Shown here: positions 42,560 through 53,470 of the stretch, one piece after another
How the letters are laid out: each line of letters begins with the position of its first letter
How positions within the stretch are numbered: position 1 is the stretch's first letter
Made by a program: the position numbers and the translations under genes
The notes under the pieces: model-generated
Told to the model about the DNA's origin: nothing
The model's input: the letters and a program-made list of their open reading frames with translations, nothing else
Database searches by the model: none
From: Morinoia aosen
Lineage: Eukaryota > Arthropoda > Malacostraca > Amphipoda > Talitridae
NCBI GenBank assembly: GCA_030386875.1
Contig: CM059575.1
Span: forward strand, 43,492,859-43,556,858
Length of the DNA stretch: 64,000 bases
Direction: 5' to 3'

Positions 42560-44570
42560 TGCCAGGTCCACCGGCCGGGGTGTGGGGTATGGGTGCTGCT
42601 GAGGAGAGTCCTCCTGCAGCTATTGCGGCAGCGCGCCCGTCAATGTTGTCACAGCAGGATGAGGACAAATCAGCGCACCAGGAAGGAGCTCTTGATGGAA
42701 CCATTAACAGCCGGCGTGTGGTGGCAAGTCGTCGTTTGCTGGGAAACTCCGGTGGAGTGGAGCTTTACGAAGAGAGTTTGGATGAACTTCTGGATGCCCG
42801 TAACATGAAAAAAGCAGCACCAGCAGAATGTGGATTGGAGTCTCAACACAGCAATGTAGAAGATTCAGCGTGCCAGGAGCGGAACAGATTGTCCAAACCA
42901 GATAATGAGGAAAGCCTTGATATATTTTTGTGAGACTCCAGTCTTTTCTCCTTCAGTTGAGTCAACCTCAAATTCGCGGTGATTTCTTGGACGAACGTAT
43001 TGTTAAACTTCGTGATCCAGAAATGGTTCTCTACAGCTTGGACAGGATGGCGCGTTTGTTCTTCCCTACCTTCACCCAGAAGATGTATACGGCGATGCCA
43101 TTGCTCAAGAGTTTGCATGGTCATGTTTTGCTTTTGAGAGCAAAGTCTGAGAAAATATTCCCGTTGATGTCATCCGAGGCTCAGGTTGATGAGTACTCTT
43201 AGTCTACGTGGAGTAAACTTCTGGAGGGCATGATGCTAAGCCCTTATTGGTCACAGTTTCAGTGTCCAGGAGACTATAATGTGACATTGCGGCGACAATC
43301 GGACGATGAGCAAGCTAGCTACCAGCAGCAGCGATCCGTGGAGCTCTGTGCGGGTGAAGAAGACCAAATCTACACCGTTGGATTTGGTTGCTCCCAGTCG
43401 AGTGACCTGCAACCTACAGCTTGTTCATCACCAAGGCAGAGGGTTCGTCGTAATTTAAGGGTCCCCATTGAGGATGTGGTCGTTGACTCGTCGGATAGTT
43501 CCGAAGATGACTGCTCGGGAGTGCCCCTCTCTCAGGTTGGTCGCTATCGCGTTGTTACTCCACCTACATTCGACGTGGAAGTTCGTACAGTGTTAGCAAG
43601 TACTTGGAGATTTACGAACAATACTTCAAGGCAAAATACCGCGGGGGAGAACAAGAGTGTGCCATGGAACTTGGACGTTTCCTTCAGGGCGAGGCTTTGG
43701 ATGCCCACCATGCCTTTAGAGGGTGTGATAAACGGTACCCGGTTTTGAAGGAAAAACTTCTAGAGTGGTATCGAACTCGGGAAGTGCACGGGTCACGACG
43801 ATGGAAAAACGAATTGAAAGCCATAAAGTTTGGCATTGGTGAATCCTATAAACTTTTTGCCATGAGGATACAGGAAATCGCCCACAAAGCCTATCCTCAT
43901 AATGAGCAGGAATGTGTGAAAAAGATGATGGAAACCTTCTACCCTGCAACCCTGGCAACATTCAATGAAAAGATGCGCCAAAAGCAGGAGATAAAGGAGA
44001 TGATGGGGTTAGGCAGGAAGCTGACTTGGGGTGATGTGTTGAATGTGGCAGAAAAAGAAGATAAGGCAATTCGGGATCGGAGATTCAAACATGAAGCCCC
44101 ACGCAACGTCCAAGAGGAAGAAGATTTGTGGATCAGATATGGAGCTGTTCCCAGGGAATCGGACAAACTCTCACCTTTTAGGTTGCGAGATGAGTCCCTA
44201 ACTCGTTATGAGGAGGGAGTGGAAAGGCGAGAAAGGAGTGACCAATATGAAGGTAGAGGTGATCCTCATCCGTGCCCTAAAGAGTTCAGGAAAAGGATGG
44301 AACCGTCTCCCAATCGGCTAATGCGTGCAGTAACTGTTAACAGAGGAGACGTGCAGTTTTGTGACTGGTGTGGTAAGTCTCGCCATTCAGTCGATGAGTG
44401 TTGGCTTAAGAATGGAGCGTGCTTGATTTGTGGTAGTCCAAATCACCACAGATGAGCTTGTCCAAAATATAAGAAAAGGGCCAGGGGAAGCGCGCCCAAG
44501 TGTCCTAATTGTGGCGGCCTGCATCTGGGAGTGAAGTGTCCTTCTAGAAAAAGCTCATCGCCAGCATTAA
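42560..44570 (+). pseudogene. Gag of the gypsy-type element (frameshifted)
   Basis: Structural protein frame broken into at least three pieces. The N-terminal part is open from MPGPPAGVWGMG near 42560 to a TGA at 42931-42933. A middle part (42930-43700) changes frame and has a TAG at 43200. The capsid-like part from 43604 contains YFKAKYRGGEQECAM and EWYRTREVHGSRRWKNEL. Three zinc knuckles follow: CDWCGKSRHSVDEC, CLICGSPNHHR with a TGA replacing the codon before its last Cys block, and CPNCGGLHLGVKC. The piggyBac MITE at 44571 interrupts the link to the protease. Confidence 0.88.
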
Positions 44571-44791
44571 CCCTTTAACGCCCAAGTGGACTGTACGATC
44601 CTCTTTCAAAAATAACAAAAATACATTTTATTTTTTATTCAATTTGTTCACTAATGTGTCCTTTGAACTTCACTGCCGAGTGGCAGTTCCTTCCCCATCT
44701 TGATAACAGTGACTACCTAATGCTAGTGTCGGTTTAGTGATAGTGGTTGTAATAACGGTAATATGAGTATAAAAATGTGGGCGTTAAAGGG
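44571..44791. mobile_element. 221-bp piggyBac-type MITE, copy 2
   Basis: TTAA at 44567-44570 and 44792-44795; inverted ends CCCTTTAACGCCC. Same length and internal palindrome (gccgagtggc) as the copy at 4834-5054. It is inserted between Gag and protease of the gypsy element, hence younger than it. Confidence 0.93.
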
Positions 44792-44862
44792 TTAAACTAG
44801 TACCATCTGGGCATGGAGGCGATGGTCCGGAATTGGTGTAGCAGCCTCAATTAAAAACAATC

Positions 44863-46119
44863 ATGGTTACCGCCGAAGTTCACAACCCACCAGTGGGTCA
44901 GGAGGATGAGACGTCCTCAGTGCAGTTGGTGGGGAGATGTTCCGAGTCCTCTGCGGACGAGGGGAGTGTCAGTTTTCTGACAGGTGCAGGTTGTCGGCCA
45001 ATAGATGAACACAACTCAGCTGGGGACGATGTGGTCCGCGAGTCCATTTGTAGTGATAACCCATCAGATAGCTATTCTGAGGTGGAGGAGGATGGCAAAC
45101 TTGATGGGAGACGTCTACCTTTTGAAAACTCTCCTGTTCCAGTTGTCGTGGATCCGGTTGAGCCTGTTTGGTTCACAACGGTTATTAATCTGTCTCAAGC
45201 CCTGCCGGTACCACTGCTGCACATCAAGGTACAACTGGGCGATAAGTGGGAGCTTGCTCTTATTGATCCGGGAGCGGAAAGAAGCCTGATCAGTGAACGG
45301 TTGCTTCCTCCTCAGTCTTTTATAGAGTGTACTAAAAAGTTCCTGATCAAGGGAATTGGTAGTAGTACCTCAGTGCCATCTCTTGGATGTGTTACGCTTG
45401 AAGTCAGCCTGAAGCATGTGAAGGTGATGGTGGCATTTGTTGTGGTTCCCTCAGAAGTTCAGACAAGTTGTGGGATCCTGCTGGGCACGGATTTTTTGAC
45501 AACAAATCGTTTGGAAGTTTGTGTGTTGCAGCGGAGAATTACTAAATACTTTCCTGGAGGTTCAGCTGTGGACTTCCATGTAGATCAAGAGGGAAATCTG
45601 TCAACCTCAGTGCGAGGAGTATGCTGTGTTGCTACCTCTTCAGTTGATGTTTCTCCTGGTGAGTTGCAAAGTGTGCCGGTTTCTCTTGATGCTCCTGCTG
45701 ATGCCATGTCTTCAGTGAATTTGGCTTCCCTTCTTTTGGTGGAGCAGACGCAACATTCTGCAGCAGTATCTACAATGAGTGGATTGTTAGAGCCTAACTT
45801 GATGCATGTACTTGTAGCCAATTATGGACCTAAAAAGGTGACCGTAAAGAAAGGATGCCATCTGGGGCAGGTCTCATCGGTGGCTGAGGTGGAGATTGAT
45901 GAGCCAGCTGCGGTCTCTCAGGTGAACCAAGTTGAAACCATGGTTGACCTGGCACACCTCGATGCGTCTGCTCATCAGAAGGTGATTGACGTTATCAAGT
46001 TAGTGCCTTACGTTTTAAGTGATGGCAATGAGGAAATTGGATTGGCAGCTGTTAGCGCCCATGAAATAAAATTGTATGATGAAACACCCATCTATCAGGG
46101 ACCCAGGAGATTTCCATAG
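44863..46119 (+). pseudogene. Pol N-terminal part with aspartic protease (PR1)
   Basis: Open for 418 codons to a TAG at 46117-46119 and in the same frame as the RT that follows. An acidic N-terminal region precedes the retropepsin-like domain, whose active site reads LIDPGAERSLI: the usual D-T/S-G has Pro in the middle, which should abolish activity. The GILLGTDFL block marks the end of the fold. The roughly 200 residues after it (VNLASLLLVEQTQ, VANYGPKKVTVKKGC) resemble the linker before the RT in gypsy elements. Confidence 0.88.
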
Positions 46120-46862
46120 CCTATTGCCCGAGAAATTGAGGATCACTGTAAGGAATTGCATCGGTTAGATGTAATTGAGCCTAGCATGTCAGAATGGTCT
46201 TCACCGGTGGTGCCCACCAGGAAAAAGGATGGTACGCTTCGTCTTCTGTGTGTCGACTACAGGCGACTGAACAAGGTCACGAAACCTGATCGGTATCTTC
46301 TCCCTAACTTGGTGGATGCGGTGTACAGCCTCAAGGGGAATAAGTTCTTCACCACGCTTGATTTAGTGCGGGGATATTACCAGGTCCCTATACATCCAGA
46401 CTCAAGGAACTACACGGCATTTTTGACACCTCACTCCCATTGACATTTCAAGCGATTAAGCTTTGGACTGAAGAACGCACCAGCTTCTTTTCAGCGAGAG
46501 ATGCAGGCAGTGCTGCGTGAGTTTCCCTGGTCAAAAGTGGTTATATATATTGATGGCATTTTAATAATGGAAGAAACCTTGGAACGCCATCTTTCTCTGC
46601 TTGGAGAAGTACTCAAAACATTAGCGCAACATGGTATTAAGATTAAAGCTAGTAAGTGTAATTGGGTGCATTCTTCTGTTGAGTTCCTGGGACACATAAT
46701 AAGTGGCACCGGATTGCGGAAGTCTCCAGCATATATTGAGAAAGTACGGCAGTTCCTGCGCCCAGAAAAGTTGGGTCAATTGCAAGAGTTCCTCGGCTTG
46801 ATCAACTTCCAGCGGAAATTTACCCGAACTGTTCCTCCATCCAAAAGTGTTTGTCCAGCTTG
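46120..46862 (+). pseudogene. Reverse transcriptase domain, catalytic Asp lost
   Basis: RT motifs are seen in order: SEWSSPVVPTRKKDGTLRL, VDYRRLNKVT, FFTTLDLVRGYYQVPI, then a TGA at 46441-46443, FGLKNAPASFQREM, and YIDGILIM, in which the YxDD box has Gly for the second Asp, then VEFLGHIISGTGL. A +1 frameshift near 46850 leads to the RNase H frame. Not functional. Confidence 0.93.
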
Positions 46863-47449
46863 ACTGGGGGAAGGAAAAATGCATCATTGACTGGACAGAG
46901 GAACGAGTGAAGGCTTTTGAAGATTTGAAGGCAGCTATGCAGCAAGAAATTGAGCTAGCCTATCCGGATTATTCTGATTCAGCGGCAAAGTTGGTTCTGT
47001 CTGTGGATGCTTCTGGAGTGGGTGCAGGAGCCTGCCTATCACAGGTTCAAGATGGTCGTGAAATTCCCATTGCATTTGCATCAATGAGCTTTAATGCTGC
47101 TGAACAGAGATATTCGACCCTCGAGCGGGAACTGTCTGCGCTGCGATGGGCAGTCAAGTCCTTGAAAGCTTTTCTCTATGGAGTGGAATTCATTATCCGG
47201 ACAGATCATCAACCCCTAGTATATTTGCACACTATGAAGCTGGTCGATGGTCGGTTAGCCCGTACTTTGGAGGATTTGAGTGATTTTAGTTTCATCATCG
47301 AATATGTGCCTGGTGAGAATAATGTTATCGCTGATGGATTGTCGAGGCTTCCTGTGGAACAACAACCGGGTGTTCCTGAGGAGGGGTGTTTACCCAAAGG
47401 GTTGGTGATCGATGGGTCTCCTACAGCTGGTGGGGGCAACTCTCTGTGA
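46847..47449 (+). pseudogene. RNase H domain
   Basis: Open for about 200 codons. It contains LVLSVDASGVGAGACLSQ, RYSTLERELSALRWAVKSLK, FIIRTDHQPLVYL and ENNVIADGLSRL: the acidic residues of the gypsy-type RNase H are in place. It ends at a TGA at 47447-47449, just after the Gly-rich VIDGSPTAGGGNSL that may begin the OTU-like segment. Confidence 0.92.
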
Positions 47450-47835
47450 GCTTGCTCACAGCCTTGGCTCATAACACCAATGCCGCCTTGCCAGCATCGC
47501 ACCAAGATTTACGCCGGCAATTGGTTGATGAGTTGTTGAGACATCCTCATGACTATGGCTATACCAAGTTGACTGGAGGTGTTCGCCAAAAACTAAAGCT
47601 GATGAGACATGCTGGGCAGTTTCCATGCATGGAAATTCTGATAGCATTCAGTTTTCTGTATCGTGTTGTGGTACTTGTGTATTTTTGGAACGATCAACCG
47701 GTTGTGTACCGACATGCTGACCTAGGGAGGGAAAATTGTCGTGGAGTAATATACCTACAATGTCTGGCCGGTATACACTTCAACCCTCTACGAGCAACAT
47801 GTGGATTCAGGTGCCCTGAAGAATATATGTGGCAA
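47400..47835 (+). pseudogene. OTU-like (cysteine protease fold) segment in pol
   Basis: Between RNase H and integrase the translation shows blocks in the order of OTU deubiquitinase-like domains: a Gly-rich GGGNSL start (47429-47446, in the RNase H frame), SHQDLRRQLVDELLRHP, GQFPCMEILIAFSFLYRVVV with VLVYFWNDQPVVY, and VIYLQCLAGIHFNPL, where the His would be the catalytic one. The expected active-site Cys next to the Gly-rich start cannot be placed because the frame shifts there. OTU domains are known in some viruses and retroelements; the assignment here is from pattern only. If right, the domain would remove ubiquitin-like tags or process the polyprotein. Confidence 0.62.
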
Positions 47836-47959
47836 CCTACTTGTGGTCACTCTCTAGACCGTCATCAGAAAAATGAAACAGTTGTGGATTCCTCAGGGCC
47901 TATTTCCAACTACGTTTCTGCCACCGAGTGTTCTGAGTGTGAGAATTCTGAACATCCGC

Positions 47960-48300
47960 GAGTGAAGCTCTAAATTGCTGGATATGCTCTCTGTGCTATT
48001 ATTGACACAGGTGCAGAAGTGAGTCTTGTGCGTTATTCTATTTTCCAACGTCGTCAGGTTCCCTTGGAGATACCAGAAGGGTTGAGAAGAATTGAAGGAT
48101 ATACCTGCGACCGTAGTTGTGTGATTGATCGTTCATTTGACAGTTGCAATTGATGATTTAGAGATAAAGTCACAGCGATTTGCTGTCGTGGATGACAGTC
48201 TGTTTCCTCATTGTTTCTTGCTTGGTGCAGACTTTTTGGAGCGTAATCGGTTGGCTGTTGATTTTGCTGCTGGTCGGCTACATCAAGTATCTGGAGCCGG
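47960..48300 (+). pseudogene. Second aspartic-protease-like segment (PR2)
   Basis: After a TAA at 47971-47973 the same frame continues YALCAIIDTGAEVSLV, a canonical D-T-G-A active-site block, then EGLRRIEGY. A frameshift near 48125 follows, then LTVAIDDLEIKSQRFAVVDD and HCFLLGADFLERNRLAVDF, the usual end of a retropepsin-like fold. It is unrelated in position to the first protease and lies between the OTU-like segment and integrase. Its D-T-G is intact while PR1 has D-P-G. Confidence 0.78.
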
Positions 48301-48399
48301 AAAGTCGGCTAAGTTCTGCACGGTGACGACGCTGAACAAAGTACCAGTGATTCTTACAGTACACCTGTATGACGCTGCCAGTACCGCTAGCTTGGAGTA

Positions 48400-49560
48400 C
48401 AGCAATGAGCCGTTTCCTTTTATGGCCAAGAGGAATCCAGGATGGATTGAGGCAGTTCAGACTGTCCGTGAGATAAAGGAACTAAGAAGAGTCTTGGTTG
48501 AGAAAACTCCTGTAAATGATTGGCCTCAGAAATTGGCAGAATTTCGCAGGTACTCGGATGCAATAAGCATTAGGAATAACATCCTGGTGTATAGAGGGGA
48601 ACTTCCTGTTTGTGTTGTTCCACTAGGTTCTCTCATTGGGCTTGTTACAGCAACGCACGATAGCATGGCGCATATTGGCAGGACTTAACTCTTGGCATTA
48701 ATGAAGCAGAGTGTGTGGTATCCGCGCTTAAATCGTGTAGTGGAGGACATGTGTGCTTCGTGTCCTCAGTGCCAGCGTTATAAAGTGTCAGCGCAACGGA
48801 CGAGACCACCAACGCTGAAGTTGCAAGTCCTCCATCCTTTTGATTTGGTTGCAGTGGATTTGCTCCAGCTGCCGAGAACTAGTCGGGGAAATGTGGCATG
48901 CCTGGTTGCCATTGACCATTTTTCAAAGTGGTTAAGTGTTGTGCCCTTGAGGAGTAAAACTGCCTCCTCAATAAATGAAGCTTTCTTTCATGGGATGCTG
49001 CCTACGTTCCTAAGGAGACCTGACAGGGTTTTGTCAGATCATGGACCAGAGTTTCGGAGTATCTTATTTACCAAGAAATTGGAGTCCTATGGAATCATGC
49101 ATATAACCACAACTCCGTACCAACCTGCCAGTAATGGCTGTGTGGAAAGAGCAGATCGTACCTTGCTTGGGATTTTACGGAATATGTCAACTTCAGCCCT
49201 GTGGGACGAGGAACTTGCAAGAGGTGTTATGATTTACAATAATTCACTTCATTCGGCCCTGGACATGTCACCTGCTGAATATCTGTTGTCCAAGGAACAT
49301 AGGGTGTTGGATACGCCTTTGGTGTCGGAAGAGACACTGTTCTGGTCTGCTGGCCATCCAAGTTTTAAGCCCTTCAAAGTTGGTGATTTGGTGCGAAAAA
49401 AGGCTGTTAGAACTAATCACTGTGTTGCTAATAAGTTTCAGCCACGGTTTGATGGACCTTACGAAATTTTAGTGGTGAATGAGAATCGTGTCACTTATAA
49501 AATCAAGAGGATGAATGATGAGAAAGTAATCCCTGCTCATCATAGCCAACTTGCATTGTG
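48400..49560 (+). pseudogene. Integrase
   Basis: An H2C2 zinc region (HDSMAH ... CASCPQC; a TAA at 48686-48688 interrupts it) is followed by the DDE core: first Asp in LVAVDLLQLP, second in VLSDHGPEFRS, Glu in NGCVERADRTLL. A C-terminal region follows with FKPFKVGDLVRKK and FQPRFDGPYEILVVNENRVT, a gypsy-type integrase end without a chromodomain. Apart from the single stop this is the best-preserved domain. Confidence 0.93.
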
Positions 49561-50404
49561 GAAGGAAGCCCCTCCTTATCTTCAACAGGATGTGCCAAAT
49601 GAGGAATGCCCTGTTACTGCAACACAATGGAAAACTTCATCTGTTGGGTTTCTGTTTGACAGTGATCCTGACAGCAGCTTGACTATTTCTGAAATATCAT
49701 CACTGTCCAGTTTCTCGGGATTTATTCCGGCTACTGAAATACGGCCGATGTCCATGGATGAGGCCTCACCTTGTGAGCTGAAATCTGCTAAGTATGAAGG
49801 AACCGGACCTGAACAGCTGAATTATGCGGTCCCATATTTTGACATGGGTGCTCCAGTGCATAAGAGTAAGCCATCCAACAATGCGTGCCATGAAATTGGC
49901 TCAAGTGACCGTCAGTCCCCAGGGTTACCCTCTTGGGTTGTTTTGCCTGTTCAGGGCGAGACCTGGGACATGTCATCTGTATCGTGTGCTGACAGGACGC
50001 AACAGCCTGAGTCTGGACCAAGAGAAAAGATTTACTTGCAGATAGCTGAGTTTGTGAAGAACTACATTATTGACATTTTGAATGGAGCTCTTGACAAGGT
50101 TGCGGAGGGTATCCGAGGACATCTTGCATTCGAGGATCTTTCGTTTTCTGGATTTCTTCCTGCTCCGAAGTTGGCTGAATTGTCATTTTCAACCCAGCGA
50201 TCAGCTCCCTATGCTGATGATGCGGATAGGGTCATTGAGAGTGATGTTAATCATTGTGAAATGAGTTGTGATAGCGTTTTTACTTCTGCTCCAGGTGCTG
50301 TAGCATTGAATTCTAGCACTCTTACACGGAGAACGAGAACACAAGGAGTTGCTCCTGATTTACCACATGTGATGAATGTACCTATTGAATATAAACAAAA
50401 ATAG
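49561..50404 (+). pseudogene. C-terminal extension after integrase, unknown
   Basis: About 280 further codons open in the integrase frame to TAG at 50402-50404. It is Ser/Pro-rich with EISSLSSFSGFIPATEIRP and a possible helical part EKIYLQIAEFVKNYIIDILN. No signal peptide or membrane segment typical of an envelope is seen. Function unknown. It starts after the integrase end and runs to within 90 bp of the polypurine tract. Confidence 0.6.
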
Positions 50405-50490
50405 TTTTTAGCCTGCACTTTTCATTGGAGAGAACTTTATTTGATTGTTTGGTCGTAGTGGTAAGGCATTGGGCATGTGATGGAGTGCAC

Positions 50491-50503
50491 TGGAGGGGGG
50501 GTA
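50491..50503 (+). other. Polypurine tract
   Basis: tggagggggggta immediately before the right LTR, the expected plus-strand primer. Confidence 0.8.
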
Positions 50504-51229
50504 TGTAAAAGGACGTCAAAACCTAGCTGCTGGAAATGAGGTTAGCTCATAGGGGAATTGACGCTCCCCCAGCTCCAAGTCAGTTCTGTGAAGCTTTCAA
50601 TGCGTCACACTTGAGTTTTCCTTGGTGACTGCTGAATCGAGCAGCTCGTAGTAAATTATTTATTGAGTGCCCTCCATCACTTGTGCTCCATGTTTTGCAG
50701 ATTGAGCAGGCCATGTATTAAGCTCAGTGTATTGTAAAAGCTTAAATCGCGTCGGCGTTTTCCTTTCATGGTGAGTGGATTGTGGAAAGGTGAAATTTTA
50801 AATGATATATGAAATTCAAGTGGTATATAGTAATAAAAATTGTTGTTAAACATGCCTGTTGTATACGTTCCGTAATGAGTTGTTCTAGCCAACTGTGGTC
50901 GATCTTTGAAGTATAAATTATGGTATTGAGTGATTAGGTTATTATATCAAGGTTAATTGTTTTCAGAGAGCTCCGAGAGCTTGTACCCGTACCCCGGTTG
51001 TGTGGACTTTGGTTTGTTATTTAATATCCCTTGTTTTAATCTATTTTATTTTTAAACATCCTGTTATGATTTTGAAATAAAGTTTAATAAATAATTAACC
51101 CAGCAAAATCGTTGGAGACATGGGATGGCTATAAGGGGAGTTGGGAGGCCATAATTATTATCCTTGTACTAAGTAAACTAGCAAACTGTCCCTCATAAAA
51201 AATATCCTAGTAGGTGACGTACCATTACA
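50504..51229 (+). repeat. Right LTR (726 bp)
   Basis: Near-identical partner of the left LTR, preceded by the purine tract at 50491-50501 and followed by the ACGT duplication. Confidence 0.95.
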
Positions 51230-51249
51230 ACGTCTACTCCGAATAGTGC

Positions 51250-51310
51250 GCCCACCAGAGGGGGGGGAAAGCGATGGGGGTGGCGTGATCTTGACCCCTC
51301 CCCCCCCCTC
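51250..51310. repeat. G-run / C-run inverted repeat
   Basis: gaggggggggaaagcgatg and, after about 20 bases, ccctccccccccctc can pair. Part of the inner TTAA element just past the LTR. Confidence 0.6.
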
Positions 51311-51839
51311 ATTATTGGGAGTCAATTGAGCCTGTTTCTCTGCGGCAATGGCAATAGAGTTCGTTCATGAGCTACTCAAAGTGTTTTCATTATTCAAACG
51401 AATCATTCTAACGCTGAATAAATATTTTTTAAAAGATTTCGACAATTTCAGAATTCAACTGTTCTGCCGAATCTATGATACCGCAGCTTTCATTCATAGT
51501 TTGATGACAGCTCCAGTATCATAGCTACAGCTATGGCGAGCACACCAATCCAAAGGGCTTGAAAAGAGCTACAAAACAGAGGAGTTGACTTAAAAAAAAG
51601 TATTTTGGTCGAAAAAAAATGAAAAAATAAAAAAAGTGGTTACTTTGAAGAATTACATGAATTGTCTTTTGTTGTATATTTTTTCCCAGAGTTACAGAGC
51701 TACAGCAATGTAAATTATATCAATCGAAAGGGCTTGAAAAGAGCTACAAATGCTCAAGAGTTCATTGTAGAAAATCCTGTAGTTCAAAAGATAAAAAGAA
51801 AAACAATTTTTTTTGTGAAAAAACACGTTTTTCTGGAAA

Positions 51840-51945
51840 CTTGATAATTGGTTTCTCAAATGCTACTTCTTCCACAATTTTAGAGCTACAAGAATGGTTT
51901 ATATACCATTCGATAGGGCTTAGCAAGGTGTATCCATAAGGGCAT
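51840..51945. repeat. Repeat shared inverted with 61278-61383
   Basis: About 105 bp containing cacaattttagagctacaag and cgatagggcttagcaagg recur in reverse complement at 61278-61383. They belong to the TTAA-family interior. Confidence 0.75.
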
Positions 51946-52574
51946 TTCATTTTTCGATACATCAATTATTTTGAAAATCACACATGAAAAAAAAATGAAA
52001 AAAGGTTACATATTTAAAAAAAAATACTCCCAAAATCCACAAAAAAAGTTATCAAAATTCGTAGCCCCTTATGGTTATATAGACATATAAGCCATCTAAA
52101 AACGAAGTTCTGGTTCTGTAACTTCAAAATTGTAGAAGAAGATAGATTTTAAAAAACCCTATTTTATCATATTTTAAAAAAAAAATCCAGTGCAGATACA
52201 AAAATTTTGTCGAAATAACAAATGATCTTTCCATCATTTCACACCTACTGTGAAAATTTCAGAGAAATCCATCCATAAATAACGGACTTTTCTCCTACCC
52301 AGACGGTGTCCTTAATAAGCAGTAAAAAATTTGGAAGCATCTGAAGCACCCGAGGCGAGTAAACGGAGGGAGAAGAAGCGGCGGGGGAGGGTTGCATGGG
52401 GTGTCAGCGCTCATGTGCCAAATCATTTCACCAAGATATTGCTCACCGACTGTTCATTTCTAAAGGCATACATATGTATTTATCACTCAGCTCATCAAGA
52501 ACTTTACGATTTGGCAACGTCGATCTCGGTACCTTCCACAGACCTCCACACCCCCCTCCCTCCTGTACTGTAGA

Positions 52575-52612
52575 TATAAATAGGACTGCTGGCTGGGGGC
52601 GGAGCTCAGTGT
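52575..52612 (+). promoter_or_regulatory. Core-promoter-like TATA plus initiator
   Basis: TATAAATAG at 52575-52583, and ctCAGTgtg with A at 52608, about 33 bases downstream, the spacing of an arthropod TATA-initiator promoter. A GC-rich stretch lies between. Only a 12-codon frame follows, so any transcript would be non-coding or spliced. It sits inside the outer TTAA element. Confidence 0.4.
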
Positions 52613-53470
52613 GAGATGAATGCTGAAGCGAATACTTTGTCAAACAACTAGCTGAATCAGCCTGTCAAGCTCTGGGTAGTCAGCTTAGTTTAGTAAGGAT
52701 TGAAGCACACCTCAAGTGCACCCAAGCTATGCGTTACCCCTGATCCTCATGCTTGGTACCAGGCGTGGTACCAATTATGGTGCCAGTTTTGATAAGGAAA
52801 CACAAAATACTACGATGAAAGATAGCCAAAATTAAGACAAGATTTAAGAATAGCTTTCAAAACGTCAACTGGACTGGTTTCTCAGAGCAATATAGCTTGC
52901 AAATGAAAAAAACTTTTTTATACATAAATGCATTTATTGAACAACTCAAATGTCAATATTCAAGCCACATCTTCTCAGAAACCAGTTATCGTAGAGCAAT
53001 GCTTTTGGTATCATTGGATGCGCAAAGAGTTGCTGCATAAAGAGTCAGAGAATCTCATTGAATTTCATGGTGGTATTTTAGTTACATTAAAAAATCTACA
53101 AAAAAATTAATGACTCTTTGAAAATTTTTTTTTTAAAACACCATAAAAACTAAACTATTATGAATTTCAAAATAATCCTCTGACTCCTTATGCAGCAACC
53201 CTTTGTGCATCCAATGAGATACTTAGATCATTACTCTACATTAATGACTTTTTGAGAAGAAGTGGCTTGAAAAATTTCAGTTTCCCTGCCCACTTTTTTT
53301 CCCATTACCTCCGCCATTATGGCAAAAATGGAAAAAAGTGTACAATGCAGCCCCCTTTTATTTTTCAAAATACATACGTATGCCAAATTTCATAGATCTA
53401 GATCCCAAAGAAAAAATTGTGATGTTTCTTGTTTGACGAATAGGTAGTTTTGACTAGACGGTCTCCTTAA

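Larger units (their letters stand above)
41763..51229 (+). mobile_element. Gypsy-type LTR retrotransposon, 9467 bp, degenerate
   Basis: Two LTRs (725 and 726 bp) start TGTAAAAGG and end CCATTACA. The 4-bp target duplication ACGT lies at 41759-41762 and 51230-51233. A lysine-tRNA-like primer site and a polypurine tract are present. Domain order: Gag with three zinc knuckles, protease, RT, RNase H, an OTU-like segment, a second aspartic-protease-like segment, integrase, and a C-terminal extension of about 280 residues. No envelope-like frame was recognised. Several frameshifts and stops make the copy dead. Confidence 0.95.
41660..52311. mobile_element. Inner TTAA-bounded element (split by the gypsy element)
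   Basis: TTAA at 41656-41659 and 52312-52315 flanks perfect inverted ends GGACACCGTCTGGGTAG. Without the LTR element it would be about 1.2 kb. The interior at 51540-51930 has three diverged copies of a block with aagggcttgaaaagagcta. Non-coding. Confidence 0.82.
41584..53466. mobile_element. Outer TTAA-bounded element (split by inner nest)
   Basis: The left boundary is TTAA 41580-41583 followed by GGGCACTGTCTAGTCAGA. The right end reads TTTGACTAGACGGTCTCC, then TTAA at 53467-53470, a diverged inverted match. It is interrupted by the inner element (41656-52315). Its right part holds the internal palindrome around 52980 and 53200 and a TATA-initiator pair at 52575. Confidence 0.7.

Noticed and set aside
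42472..42560. Gag start upstream of the MPGPP methionine
   Set aside because: The frame runs back into the LTR and primer site; a start there would precede the genomic RNA leader region expected to be non-coding.
47386..47973. Envelope gene of the gypsy element
   Set aside because: Lies between RNase H and integrase, has no signal peptide or transmembrane pattern, and fits an OTU-like segment better.
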